A stretch of DNA of 35,061 nucleotides, from positions 1 to 35,061 of the forward strand of contig NZ_JAAZTU010000040.1 of NCBI RefSeq assembly GCF_012395185.1, written 5' to 3'. This document shows positions 14,969 through 22,880 of this stretch, one piece after another. The position numbers and the translations under genes were made by a program. The notes below the pieces were generated by a model, which was not told the DNA's origin, did not search any database, and saw nothing but the letters and a program-made list of their open reading frames with translations. Numbering within the stretch: the stretch's first letter is position 1; each line of letters opens with the position of its first letter. Origin of the DNA: Vibrio aestuarianus. Lineage in GTDB: Bacteria > Pseudomonadota > Gammaproteobacteria > Enterobacterales > Vibrionaceae.

Positions 14969-14995
14969 AAGGAGCAATATATTGCTCCTTTTTTT
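14969..14995 (+). terminator. Intrinsic terminator after the 31-aa ORF
   Basis: AAGGAGCAAT (14969-14978) and ATTGCTCCTT (14981-14990) form a 10-bp stem with a two-base AT centre, followed by Ts to 14995. It separates the small gene from the riboswitch unit. Confidence 0.88.
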
Positions 14996-15036
14996 GATCT
15001 AATCTATGGACGTTGTACGATGACAAGCCTAAAATC

Positions 15037-15169
15037 TATGCCGATTGGGGAGTAGTCGCCTTATGTTTACTTATCGTCATCTCGTTAAGCATTCGCTTAT
15101 CCGGTAAGTATAAGTTAGTGTTTTTTTTGTAAAACAGAAAAACGACAACTTCGACGAGACCAACGCATA
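15037..15169 (+). promoter_or_regulatory. yybP-ykoY (Mn2+) riboswitch aptamer
   Basis: The two conserved signatures of this riboswitch class are present in order: GGGGAGTAG (15047-15055) and CGAGACC (15155-15161), with the internal TCGTCA at 15074-15079. TATGC (15037-15041) pairs with GCATA (15165-15169) to close P1, and GTCG (15055-15058) pairs with CGAC (15152-15155). The class senses manganese and stands upstream of alx/terC and mntP genes in Proteobacteria. A promoter is possible at TTGATC (14994-14999) and TACGAT (15016-15021). The RNA leads into alx. Confidence 0.82.
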
Positions 15170-15172
15170 CAA

Positions 15173-15257
15173 CACTGTTCATTATGAGCAGTGGTTACTT
15201 GTCTGCGGAAGGTTTCGAACAGCGCGATAGCCTTGTGAACCTTCCGTACTTTGGAGG
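15173..15257 (+). promoter_or_regulatory. Expression platform of the alx riboswitch
   Basis: Two hairpins follow the aptamer: CACTGTTC/GAGCAGTG (15173-15193) and CGGAAGGTT/AACCTTCCG (15206-15214 with 15238-15246). The second ends just before the alx ribosome site GGAGG (15253-15257). There is no U-tract, so control is probably at translation and not by termination. Confidence 0.5.
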
Positions 15258-15268
15258 ACGCACATATC

Positions 15269-16216
15269 ATGACCCCAGTAATCTACGTTTGTTTCGGTTT
15301 ACTCACTATACTACTTATCTCCGTTGATATTTGGCAAACCCGTAGTGGTCGAGTATCAATCACTAAAGCGGCTATCTGGAGTGCTGTGTGGTTTATATTA
15401 GCCTTTGTGTTTGCAGCAACTATCTATTTTTATTGGGATCTTTACGCTCCAACCAGTACCTATTCTGCTAATAAGGCAATGATTTCATTCATCACAGGTT
15501 ATTTGCTAGAGAAATCACTCAGTGTTGATAACTTGTTTGTTTTTGCGATTGTTTTTCACCAATACGCCGTACCAGAACATCTTCGTCCTCGCGCATTACT
15601 ATGGGGAGTGATTGGGGCGCTTATTCTAAGAGCAGTAATGATCATTGTCGGTGCTCAGTTACTAGAGCAATATCACTGGTTGCTATATGTGTTCGCATTA
15701 TTTCTTATGTGGACCGGGATACAACTTGCGCGTGAAAAAGGCGATGAGCAGCTAAACCCAATGCCGGAGAAATTCATTCGACGCTGGTTTAAAGTCACCG
15801 ACAGTTATGAAGGTAACGCGTTGATTGTTAAACGCGATACACAGTGGCTTGTGACTCCGATGCTGATTGTTATTGGGGTGCTTGCATTTATGGATGTGAT
15901 GTTTGCTTTGGACTCAATACCTGCCATTTTTGCCGTGACACGAGAACCTTTTTTGGTGCTAGCCGCGAATGTTTTTGCACTACTCGGCCTGCGTTCATTG
16001 TATTTTGTTCTCCAAGGAATGATGGACAAGTTTACTTATCTCAAACCTGCGCTGTCATTCATCATGGTGTTTATTGGTATTAAGATGACATTGGTTGGCT
16101 CAGAGTGGGAAATACCGACACAAGTTTCTCTGAGTGTTTTGCTTATCACTATGTCGGTTGCCATTATTGCTTCAATTTATAAGCAGAAGCATTCACCGTT
16201 GTTAATACAAAAATAG
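15269..16216 (+). CDS. alx: TerC-family membrane protein Alx
   Basis: A 315-aa inner-membrane protein with about nine helices of the TerC/Alx family, linked to manganese export or homeostasis and to alkaline induction in E. coli. Acidic membrane motifs typical of the family are present: LEKSLSVDNLFVF (E81, D87) near helix 3 and FMDVMFALDSIPAIFAVT in the second half, together forming the likely metal path. The loop EKFIRRWFKVTDSYEGNA is also characteristic. ATG 15269 is chosen with GGAGG at 15253-15257; an in-frame TTG at 15251 overlaps that site. A yybP-ykoY riboswitch in the leader indicates manganese-dependent expression. It is monocistronic. Confidence 0.92.
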   Translation: MTPVIYVCFGLLTILLISVDIWQTRSGRVSITKAAIWSAVWFILAFVFAATIYFYWDLYAPTSTYSANKAMISFITGYLLEKSLSVDNLFVFAIVFHQYAVPEHLRPRALLWGVIGALILRAVMIIVGAQLLEQYHWLLYVFALFLMWTGIQLAREKGDEQLNPMPEKFIRRWFKVTDSYEGNALIVKRDTQWLVTPMLIVIGVLAFMDVMFALDSIPAIFAVTREPFLVLAANVFALLGLRSLYFVLQGMMDKFTYLKPALSFIMVFIGIKMTLVGSEWEIPTQVSLSVLLITMSVAIIASIYKQKHSPLLIQK

Positions 16217-16597
16217 ATGTAAGGCGTGAGAGAGTAATTACCATTACTTGCAATATACAGTTGCTTGGATATGTCATGCTCTCTGTACACACTTCACCCA
16301 CTGTGAAGGCCTGCCGTTATTTTAGTTTAACTACGACAAAAAGAGATAAAAAGACAAGTGTAAACGACTTGTGAATATCGATGAGTGGCGTCAAGAATTA
16401 AGATTAAAATTCACGAAAATGACGCCATTTCGCATATAAAACCAAAAATAATGAATATAAAAAATAGCCACTGTTAATGTGTTGTTTCATTAGAATAACT
16501 AATCTGAAATTCGAAATTTTGTCATTTTTTAACCAGAAAAATATCACCTAGAATTCATTTCAACAAAGTAAGTTACCGAATATAAAGAGAGGCTATC
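16217..16597. other. Intergenic region, no gene seen
   Basis: These 381 bases between alx and the 63-aa gene hold no convincing ORF or RNA gene. Weak dyads are AGTAAT/ATTACT (16233-16248) and CTTCAC/GTGAAG (16292-16308), neither followed by a T-run. The last 150 bases are AT-rich and probably contain the promoter of the next gene. Confidence 0.5.
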
Positions 16598-16789
16598 ATG
16601 GCACAAGCAATGAATCTGGGTACTATCACTGCACCTACCTCTATGGACAAAAAAACCTACACGGTTAACTTCAAAGGATTGATCAAACATTTAGTTGATA
16701 TACTTTTTGTCGACAGCAGCGCCCCTCGTAGTTACTACGAGAATGACTTGTCTGGTCACATGCAAAAAGATATCGGTTTGTACCGTTAA
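16598..16789 (+). CDS. Small 63-aa protein with DUF1127-like C-terminus
   Basis: A 63-aa protein starting MAQAMNLGTITAPTSMDKKT; AGAGAGG precedes ATG 16598. Residues 24-38 form a short amphipathic helix (FKGLIKHLVDILFVD). The end, YYENDLSGHMQKDIGLYR, resembles the LsxHLLrDIGL ending of DUF1127 proteins, small regulators with RNA-binding or phosphate/carbon roles in other bacteria. The similarity is short and the assignment tentative. It is a single gene with a strong terminator right after it, which suggests a highly expressed short mRNA. Confidence 0.75.
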   Translation: MAQAMNLGTITAPTSMDKKTYTVNFKGLIKHLVDILFVDSSAPRSYYENDLSGHMQKDIGLYR

Positions 16790-16809
16790 TTAGCTATTTA
16801 TTAGAATTA

Positions 16810-16840
16810 AAAAAGCCGTCCCTGAAAGAGACGGCTTTTT
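16810..16840 (+). terminator. Intrinsic terminator after the 63-aa gene
   Basis: AAAAGCCGTC (16811-16820) pairs with GACGGCTTTT (16830-16839) around a nine-base loop, ending in a T-run. The A-run on the left could make it act on the minus strand too. Confidence 0.9.
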
Positions 16841-16866
16841 CGTATATAGCGATAGCTCATTGGCAG

Positions 16867-16907
16867 AAAAAAGAAAAGCGTAAGCGCTAAAGTTGTCGTT
16901 ACGCTTT
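16867..16907 (-). terminator. Probable terminator of phnA
   Basis: AAAGCGTAA (16875-16883) pairs with TTACGCTTT (16899-16907) with a 15-base loop. On the minus strand the stem is followed by TTCTTTTTTC, a good U-tract, 15 nt past the phnA stop. Confidence 0.65.
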
Positions 16908-16921
16908 GTTGTTATCTGCAA

Positions 16922-17488
16922 TTATTTCTTACGGCAATATTCTGCAATGATGTACATCGATTGACCGTTAGCTTTACCTGAAATCAGTTTCGGGTCATCA
17001 CCTAAGCTAATACCACGAACCACGGTACCTTGCTTGATCACCTGACTAGAACCTTTGATTGGTAAGTCTTTAATGATCGTTACGTCGTCACCTTTTTGTA
17101 GTTCAACACTGTTTACATCACGCGGTTTTTCGGCATCATCATCCATGCCAATTTCAGCCCATTTTGCTGTTTCTTCTTCAAGATACATCATGTCAAGTAG
17201 GTCTTGAGCCCAACCTTCAGTGACGGCAAGTTGCTTGAGTTGACGCCAAGCCATCACTTGAACCGGCTGCTCTTGGCTCCACATGCTGTCATTAAGACAA
17301 CGCCAGTGGTTCACATCTACTGTTTCTGGGTTCTCAATCTGACCTTTACAGGTATCACACAGCATAACAGCATGGTCAACAGTAACCATAGTATGTGGCG
17401 CTACCACAAATGGTGATAATGGAGATTCTGATGAACAAAGCTCACATTTTGATTGGCAGCGTTCAAGTAAAGTTGCTTCAGTAGACAT
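16922..17488 (-). CDS. phnA: PhnA/YjdM family protein
   Basis: A 188-aa member of the PhnA (YjdM) family. The N-terminal zinc-ribbon has two pairs, C15/C18 (KCELC) and C44/C47 (LCDTC). The C-terminal part carries the family's beta-barrel core, VELQKGDDVTIIKDLPIKGS, followed by IKQGTVVRGISLGDDPKLISGKANG. Despite the name, a role in phosphonate use is not established. ATG 17488 is preferred: AAGGTGGG lies just upstream, and the longer frame (to 17518) adds residues not typical of the family. It stands alone and is convergent with the 63-aa gene. Confidence 0.88.
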   Translation of the reverse strand: MSTEATLLERCQSKCELCSSESPLSPFVVAPHTMVTVDHAVMLCDTCKGQIENPETVDVNHWRCLNDSMWSQEQPVQVMAWRQLKQLAVTEGWAQDLLDMMYLEEETAKWAEIGMDDDAEKPRDVNSVELQKGDDVTIIKDLPIKGSSQVIKQGTVVRGISLGDDPKLISGKANGQSMYIIAEYCRKK

Positions 17489-17691
17489 AGTACCCACCTT
17501 GTAAAAATATGTAGGCACGTATTATCCACTTTGCGCCTAGAAATAAAAGGGGTATTACTGAAAAGCGCTCTTTTTGAAGGGAATAGCACTGAATATGTCA
17601 TCAATAGTCAGTAGTTTTGTTTCGTGCTTTACGCTGTTATTGCTCAAAGGCATAATGCGCGTAGTTTTTATATTCATAGTTAGGTATCGGT

Positions 17692-18774
17692 TTGGAACTG
17701 CTAGCAACGCCATTTTTAGGAAAATCTCTGCGCCTTGAGGGATCATTGTCAGGTTGGCAACAACTGTTTTGGGATAATCATTTGGTCGCTCAATGTGATG
17801 CTTCAAGTGAAGCTGGCCCGACAACTATCCATCAATTTCAGTTGCTCAATGGCGAAACACTAAACCATTGTGAATTAAAGGTGGAACTGACTTGGCAGCC
17901 ATTTTCTTTACACTACCAAGCTTCCGTTAATGGTGACATTGTCACGCAGGGTGAGCGTGTTGAGAAAGATATAGAGACTCAAACTCCTTATAGTGCACCG
18001 AAAGTAGAAAAACGATTTAGTTTGATTGGGCTAGTTTCGTTAGGGATGAAAGCTTTAAAAAGTGCCAAGTTAATTAAAGTAGTCTTTGCATCAGCCAGTT
18101 TAGCTGCTTACTCGTGGCTCTTTTCGTTTCAATTTGCGCTTGCGCTGATCGCCTGCTTGATGTTTCACGAATACGGACATATTCGTGCCATGAAGTATTT
18201 TGGCATGAAAACCAAAGGTATTTATCTAATCCCATTTTTAGGTGGCCTTGCACTGAGTGATGATAAGATCAACACTCGCTGGCAAGATGTCGTTATATCA
18301 ATCATGGGGCCATTTTTTGGCTTAATTCTCTCACTCATTTTAGTTGTATGTTATTGGGTGACTGGCGAGATGTTTTTTGCAGGATTGGCGGTTTTTAATG
18401 CGTTTCTGAATTTGTTCAACCTGTTACCAATTCTTCCTCTGGATGGTGGACACATTTTAAAAAGCGTTAGCTTTTCAATGAACAGCAAACTCGGTATTGC
18501 CTTGTGTGCCTTAGCTGCTGTGGGCGGTGTTGTGTTAAGTTATTCACTTGGATTGACTTTATTTGGTTTTTTGCTGGCAATGGGAACGCTAGAAATTGTC
18601 ATGGAATGGCGACAACGGCATCAGAGCCATTTGCTACCATTGAATCGCTATGGGCAGATATTTTCTGCGCTGTGGTATATCGGGCTAGTGGTTTCGCTAA
18701 CGACCATTATCTGGAGTTTTGCCAACACGGGCGATGCAATGCTGCAACTCCCTCTGCTCATTCTTGGTACTTAA
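17692..18774 (+). CDS. Site-2-protease (M50) family membrane metalloprotease
   Basis: A 360-aa protein with a soluble, beta-rich N-terminal region (about 1-105), then a membrane domain of around six helices. The zinc site is complete: HEYGH at 159-163 in a helix and NLLPILPLDGG at 243-253 with D251, the third ligand of M50 proteases. It should cleave within the membrane; the substrate is unknown. The family includes RseP and SpoIVFB, but there is no PDZ domain here. The start is TTG 17692, since no ATG or GTG gives the conserved N-terminus; the ribosome site is weak (TAGG, 17681-17684). It is convergent with the M48 protease gene. Confidence 0.82.
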   Translation: MELLATPFLGKSLRLEGSLSGWQQLFWDNHLVAQCDASSEAGPTTIHQFQLLNGETLNHCELKVELTWQPFSLHYQASVNGDIVTQGERVEKDIETQTPYSAPKVEKRFSLIGLVSLGMKALKSAKLIKVVFASASLAAYSWLFSFQFALALIACLMFHEYGHIRAMKYFGMKTKGIYLIPFLGGLALSDDKINTRWQDVVISIMGPFFGLILSLILVVCYWVTGEMFFAGLAVFNAFLNLFNLLPILPLDGGHILKSVSFSMNSKLGIALCALAAVGGVVLSYSLGLTLFGFLLAMGTLEIVMEWRQRHQSHLLPLNRYGQIFSALWYIGLVVSLTTIIWSFANTGDAMLQLPLLILGT

Positions 18775-18810
18775 GCTGTTATAAAAAATAAACACCTTCA
18801 GAAGCAAAGA

Positions 18811-18835
18811 AAGGAGCATGCAGTGCTCCTTTTTT
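18811..18835 (+). terminator. Bidirectional terminator between M50 and M48 genes
   Basis: AAGGAGCA (18811-18818) pairs with TGCTCCTT (18824-18831) and is followed by Ts to 18835. The reverse strand reads TTTCTTTG after the stem, so both convergent genes may use it. Confidence 0.85.
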
Positions 18836-18873
18836 ACATCAATAATTTCGAACATTTATTGTGATTAATAGCA

Positions 18874-19662
18874 TTACCCACATTTAGGACGCGTAGTTGA
18901 CGAAGCTGGTAAGGTTTTAATCTTCTCTTCTAAATCATGGATTCGCGTACTATGCGAAGGGTGGGTTGATAGCAATTCAGGAGGCTGGCTTCCACCTGAT
19001 GCTTTTGCCATATTTTGCCATAAAGAAACACTCTCTTTAGGGTTAAAACCTGCTTTTGCCATCAGCTCAAGTCCTACAATATCGGCTTCTGATTCTTGTG
19101 TACGCCCATAAGGTAAAATGACGCCATATTGCACGCCAACGCCCAGCGCAGCCATTGTTGCCTCCTTATACTGGGCATACTCCGAAGCACCAATCGCTAC
19201 CTGCGTAATTTGTAACCCTGCATTTGCAATTTGAGACTGAGACAAACGCTCGTTACTGTGGTTGGCTAAAACGTGCGCGACTTCGTGGCCAATCACCGTA
19301 GCCAACTGATCTTGATTAGTTGCTACCTTGAGTAAACCTGTATAGACACCAATTTTCCCACCAGGCAGTGCAAATGCATTGACCTGATCACTTTCAAATA
19401 CCACGACTTCCCAGCTGTCAAAACTTGGTTGCTTAGGGACATAATCTGTCACCGTTTTCGCGACACACTGAACATAAGCATTGGTTTTAGCATCATTATT
19501 GATCGGGATCTCTTTCTTCATTTGTTCAAAAGATTGATCACCTAAGCTGCTCATATCTTGATCAGAAAATAGGATTAACTGATTTCGACCAGTGGGCGAA
19601 GAACTACAAGCAGCAAGTGCCATGCAGCTTAATAGCACTGAAATTTTGAGGCTGTTTCCCAT
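18874..19662 (-). CDS. M48-family metalloprotease lipoprotein (LoiP/YcaL-like)
   Basis: A 262-aa lipoprotein. The signal peptide ends in the lipobox LAAC with C19, so the mature protein is anchored by lipid; S20 and S21 at +2/+3 favour the outer membrane. The zinc-protease core has HEVAH at 126-130 (H126, E127, H130) and the downstream QESEAD box at 189-194 supplying the third ligand. VNAFALPGGKIGVYTGLL is the usual substrate-strand motif, and STHPSHSTRI near 232-241 is also family-typical. E. coli relatives (LoiP, YcaL, BepA) degrade misassembled outer-membrane proteins, which is the likely role here. Confidence 0.9.
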   Translation of the reverse strand: MGNSLKISVLLSCMALAACSSSPTGRNQLILFSDQDMSSLGDQSFEQMKKEIPINNDAKTNAYVQCVAKTVTDYVPKQPSFDSWEVVVFESDQVNAFALPGGKIGVYTGLLKVATNQDQLATVIGHEVAHVLANHSNERLSQSQIANAGLQITQVAIGASEYAQYKEATMAALGVGVQYGVILPYGRTQESEADIVGLELMAKAGFNPKESVSLWQNMAKASGGSQPPELLSTHPSHSTRIHDLEEKIKTLPASSTTRPKCG

Positions 19663-19867
19663 AAAATAGTTTCCTTTTAGATGAACGATTACTCATCTCA
19701 CAACTCATTACATTTTAAAAGAATCATATCATCGAGAAACTAGTTTGTAAGTCGGCAGTTTTTATATTGTGCAAATTTATTTAACGCTCTTCATCTAAGT
19801 GTCGAATGCTTTTTTCTTGGTTTTAGGTATAAAATGAACGTCTTTAAAAAATAGATGAGATAGACAC

Positions 19868-20320
19868 ATGGCCATTTGGAAGAAGCCGATCGATCTAGAA
19901 ACCTTGAACGCGACCTCTAAAAACACATTGATAGAGCATCTCAATATTATTTATAGCGATTACACCGACAATTCTTTATCTGCGACGATGCCCGTTTGTC
20001 ATTTTACTCATCAGCCGCTTGGTATGTTGCACGGTGGAGCTTCGGTTGTGCTCGCGGAAACATTAGGTTCATTGGCGGCAAATTTTTGTGTCGATCAAGA
20101 CCACTACTGTGTCGGATTGGATATCAATGCCAATCATATTAGAGCGATGAGAGAAGGCCATGTTATCGGTACGGCAACGCCAATTCATTTAGGTGTTTCC
20201 ACACAAGTGTGGCAAATCAATATTACTGATGAACGTGAACGCTTGGTTTGTAGTAGCCGTTTAACTATAGCCGTAAAGAAAGTGCGTCATGCGACCAAAA
20301 CAGAAAAGGTAGACCGTTAA
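19868..20320 (+). CDS. menI: 1,4-dihydroxy-2-naphthoyl-CoA thioesterase (hotdog fold)
   Basis: A 150-aa hotdog-fold acyl-CoA thioesterase that closely follows E. coli YdiI/MenI, starting IWKKPIDLETLNA. The active-site turn QPLGMLHGGASVVLAETLGS contains H55-G-G and the catalytic E64. GLDINANHIRAMREG and LGVSTQVWQINI are also shared. MenI releases 1,4-dihydroxy-2-naphthoate from CoA in menaquinone synthesis; YdiI also accepts other aryl-CoAs. The C-terminus is about 12 residues longer than in E. coli and basic. The next gene starts at the base after its stop, so the two form an operon. Confidence 0.88.
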   Translation: MAIWKKPIDLETLNATSKNTLIEHLNIIYSDYTDNSLSATMPVCHFTHQPLGMLHGGASVVLAETLGSLAANFCVDQDHYCVGLDINANHIRAMREGHVIGTATPIHLGVSTQVWQINITDERERLVCSSRLTIAVKKVRHATKTEKVDR

Positions 20321-20554
20321 ATGGTGATTGATTTTTCAGGTGGAAAACTTATTGCCACGGCGCATGAGCTGGTGGTTCGTTTGAACGGTGATCACAAAGT
20401 GATACTGCAAGCACAAACGGACGCCATTCAACTTATTGGCCAAGGAGCCAATGTGGTTTCAGTCAATTGTTCAGAGGCTAAGTGGTCCATTAAATTAGAT
20501 AATGAGCAGCAAATTAAGCAACTGTCTCAACAGCTAGGATGTGATATCGCTTAA
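20321..20554 (+). CDS. Small conserved protein, DUF3389-like
   Basis: A 77-aa soluble protein with predicted beta strands (GGKLIATAHELVVRLNGDHKV) and a C-terminal helix (DNEQQIKQLSQQLGCDIA). It looks like the Vibrio family DUF3389, but this is from memory and moderately sure; no function is known. Its ATG immediately follows the menI stop codon, with AAAGG at 20305-20309 inside menI. Translation is therefore probably coupled to menI, and it may share a metabolic context with it. Confidence 0.72.
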   Translation: MVIDFSGGKLIATAHELVVRLNGDHKVILQAQTDAIQLIGQGANVVSVNCSEAKWSIKLDNEQQIKQLSQQLGCDIA

Positions 20555-20591
20555 AGAATGCTTTGAGCCCCTTGCATCGTAAACACAAAAT

Positions 20592-20631
20592 GAGGAAACT
20601 ATCTCAGTTTTATAAAAACTGAGATTTCCTC
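20592..20631 (+). promoter_or_regulatory. Long hairpin directly before the sgrR start
   Basis: ATCTCAGTTTT (20601-20611) pairs with AAAACTGAGAT (20615-20625). After a three-base bulge, GAGGAA (20592-20597) pairs with TTCCTC (20626-20631), giving 17 bp in all with an ATA loop. It ends five bases before the sgrR ATG. The only Shine-Dalgarno-like bases (GAGG) are buried in the stem. It may also terminate the menI operon weakly. Confidence 0.6.
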
Positions 20632-20636
20632 TTTAT

Positions 20637-22325
20637 ATGAGTAGCCCGCGACTTCGAGTTCAATTCGAATCATTATTTGAACACTTTAATGGCCAAGATG
20701 TTGGTGTTCAATTAGAAGACATTACCGATATTCTATTCTGCACACGTCGTAACGCCCGTATTGTTCTGAACAAAATGGAAGAGCAGGGCTGGATCGAATG
20801 GCACCCCGCGGCTGGTCGCGGAAAATTGTCTGACCTGAAATTCAAACGTAGCCGCAGCGATGTTAGTGAGAACCTTGCTCGCCGGTATCTGGATGAAGGT
20901 AAAATAGGTCAAGCCTTCTCTGTTTTGGATCAAGATGCAGCAAAACTGACCCAAGTTATTCAAAGTTACTTGGGGGTTCAGCATCAAGAAGGGCTGCAAG
21001 TGGTACGTCTACCGTACTATCGACCACTTTCGATGCTCAATCCTTTAAAGCCGATGCGTCGTTCAGAGCAGCACATCGCGATGCAAATCTTCAGCGGCTT
21101 AACCCAGCTTGATGAAAATGAGCAATTACAACCCGACCTTGCGCATACGTGGGAAGCCATTTCTGCAACGCATTGGCGTTTTTATCTACGCCCAGGGGTT
21201 AGGTTCCATAATGGCGATTTACTGACCACAGAATGCGTTGTGAAAAGTCTTTGGGAATTAAGATTTCTGAACCTGTTTTCTCATTTAGAACGTATTGATT
21301 CGCCTTCAAATTGGGTGATAGACATCTTTTTACAGAAACCGGATAGCCGTCTCCCTCTGCTGCTTGCGGAGTCTTGCGCCAAAGTGTTACTGGCTGAATC
21401 AAATCGTAGTGAAAATTTTGACTTAATGCCTGTTGGAACTGGACCGTATAAAGTGGTGCTTAATGACGAAAAGCGCCTAGTATTACAAGCCTTCGACGGT
21501 TACTTTGGCTTTCGTCCATTGTTAGATAGAGTCGAAGTGTGGGTCATTGATGAAGCGTATTCATCGATGGTCTTTCCAAGTCTATCGCACCCAATTAAAA
21601 CTAAGCGTGGTTCTTTTACGGAGGACGTAGACCTAGACCCCGGCTGTACTTATTTACTGTTAAATAGGAAAAATGGGGTCGCTGCGGATGATGGATGGGC
21701 AAACTACTTAACCAATAAGCTCAGTACATTAAACTTATTTCGACAATTACCAGAAGAGAAGGTTGTCGAGCTGGGTGTGCTGCCAGCGTACGGATTGAAA
21801 CCGGGTTGGTATCACCAAACCTCAAGTGATACTTCCGTAAAACCACCCTATGAACGTTCAATTACCGTCGCGTACCATGCCCATCACCCTATGTTTCCTA
21901 GCTTGGTTAAAACCATACAGCAACTACTCAAAGATGATGGGATTAACGTAGAGTTGATCAAATATGACTTAACTGTTGAAGACACAAGTTTGGTTGATAT
22001 CTGGGTAAAGCCGATGGGCATTGCCAATCATCGAGAGGATGCACTTGCAGGATGGTTGTTGGATTATAGTGATATAGAACATTTAAGTCGTGCAGAGGAT
22101 TTTTCTTACTGGGCGGGGTTGGTTGATTTATGGCGCGCAGATAAACACGCCGCTTTCCCTGCGAAAGAGATTGGTAAGTCATTAGTTGAGAAATATCAAG
22201 TGATCCCAATGTTCCACTGTTGGTTAGGTATCAGCAAAGATCAGTGTGGTTCTCTACAAAACGCAAAATGTAACGCATTAGGTTGGTTTGATTTTAGTAA
22301 TGTTTGGGTGAAACCTGAGTGGTAA
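20637..22325 (+). CDS. sgrR: SgrR-family transcriptional regulator
   Basis: A 562-aa regulator matching E. coli SgrR in plan. The N-terminal winged helix-turn-helix lies at about 5-65 (LEDITDILFCTRRNARIVLNKMEEQGWIEW, then PAAGRGK). A solute-binding-protein-like domain runs from about 125 to the end (YYRPLSMLNPLKPMRRSEQHIAMQIFSGL; HWRFYLRPGVRFHNGD; GTGPYKVV; LGWFDFSNVW). In enterobacteria SgrR responds to sugar-phosphate stress and activates the sRNA SgrS. Here no SgrS-like gene is recognisable, but a 25-aa ORF lies downstream. ATG 20637 gives the conserved MSSPRLR start but has no ribosome site in the open and follows a 17-bp hairpin, an unusual feature. Confidence 0.92.
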   Translation: MSSPRLRVQFESLFEHFNGQDVGVQLEDITDILFCTRRNARIVLNKMEEQGWIEWHPAAGRGKLSDLKFKRSRSDVSENLARRYLDEGKIGQAFSVLDQDAAKLTQVIQSYLGVQHQEGLQVVRLPYYRPLSMLNPLKPMRRSEQHIAMQIFSGLTQLDENEQLQPDLAHTWEAISATHWRFYLRPGVRFHNGDLLTTECVVKSLWELRFLNLFSHLERIDSPSNWVIDIFLQKPDSRLPLLLAESCAKVLLAESNRSENFDLMPVGTGPYKVVLNDEKRLVLQAFDGYFGFRPLLDRVEVWVIDEAYSSMVFPSLSHPIKTKRGSFTEDVDLDPGCTYLLLNRKNGVAADDGWANYLTNKLSTLNLFRQLPEEKVVELGVLPAYGLKPGWYHQTSSDTSVKPPYERSITVAYHAHHPMFPSLVKTIQQLLKDDGINVELIKYDLTVEDTSLVDIWVKPMGIANHREDALAGWLLDYSDIEHLSRAEDFSYWAGLVDLWRADKHAAFPAKEIGKSLVEKYQVIPMFHCWLGISKDQCGSLQNAKCNALGWFDFSNVWVKPEW

Positions 22326-22489
22326 TTTAAGACGATGAAAGTGATGATTTTGCGATGTCCATCCATTTTTTGATCTGAGTCGATAAAAAGGTAATAAATT
22401 GGTTAAATACTATCTTAATCTTGTAAAGATGCTAGACTTTGTTTGTCCTTATTTTATTCCGTAAATTTACATTTTTATTGAGGTTATGT

Positions 22490-22567
22490 ATGGAACTTGG
22501 GTTAATCATCGCTTTTATCGTTGCAGCTGCTGTAATGGTTAAAAAAGAGATGGCCGACAATAAATAA
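22490..22567 (+). CDS. 25-aa membrane microprotein
   Basis: ATG 22490 with GAGG at 22480-22483 opens a 25-codon frame. The product begins MELGLIIAFIVAAAVMVKKE and ends MADNK: one hydrophobic helix (about 4-17) followed by a charged tail, so it should sit in the inner membrane with the tail in the cytoplasm. It has its own terminator at 22614-22639. A promoter is plausible around the extended -10 TGCTAGACT (22430-22438). The position after sgrR is suggestive, because enterobacterial SgrR controls an RNA encoding the small peptide SgrT, but the sequence is not SgrT and the link is only a hypothesis. Confidence 0.6.
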   Translation: MELGLIIAFIVAAAVMVKKEMADNK

Positions 22568-22613
22568 ACAATTCATTTTTACTTTTAATCCCATTTTTTG
22601 AATGAATTTGTCT

Positions 22614-22639
22614 AAAGCCAGTGTAAAGCTGGCTTTTTT
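22614..22639 (+). terminator. Intrinsic terminator after the 25-aa ORF
   Basis: AAGCCAG (22615-22621) pairs with CTGGCTT (22629-22635) around TGTAAAG, followed by TTTT to 22639. It closes a short transcript of roughly 200 nt. Confidence 0.88.
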
Positions 22640-22752
22640 ATATCTTTTCTCTGAAGTATCATTTTCGCTCATCCCTTACCCATATAGTTTTTCACTTTTA
22701 TTCAACGCGATGAATACCACTACGTAAGCAAATAGGGCATACTTCTAGCAGC

Positions 22753-22880
22753 TATAGCCAAACTATTTGGAGTTGCAGGTAGGCGGCAAGTGAGTGAATC
22801 CCCATGAGCATAGATAAACTATGTGATTGGGGTGAGCAAACGTAGCCAACACTGCTGCAACTTCAAGTAGGAAGGGTATA
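22753..22880. repeat. ERIC-like Vibrio intergenic repeat, 128 bp
   Basis: The ends are imperfect inverted repeats: TATAGCCAAACTATTTGGAG at the left, and at the right CTGCAACTTCAAGTAGGAAG followed by GGTATA. The centre contains the dyad CATAGATAAACTATG. The size and plan match the ERIC family found in vibrios. A partial second left end (TATAGCCAAACAACTTGAAG) starts at 22879. A related but shorter copy occurs at 30331-30404. The rest of the gap up to 22957 shows nothing else. Confidence 0.75.

Noticed and set aside
15013..15132. Hydrophobic open frame beginning at TTG and reading YDDKPKIYADWGVVALCLLI
   Set aside because: It overlaps the conserved riboswitch bases and lacks an ATG or ribosome site; the coding look is probably chance.
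18504..18791. 95-codon frame overlapping the M50 protease gene
   Set aside because: It lies in another frame of a conserved membrane domain with the catalytic DGG motif, so it is a shadow.
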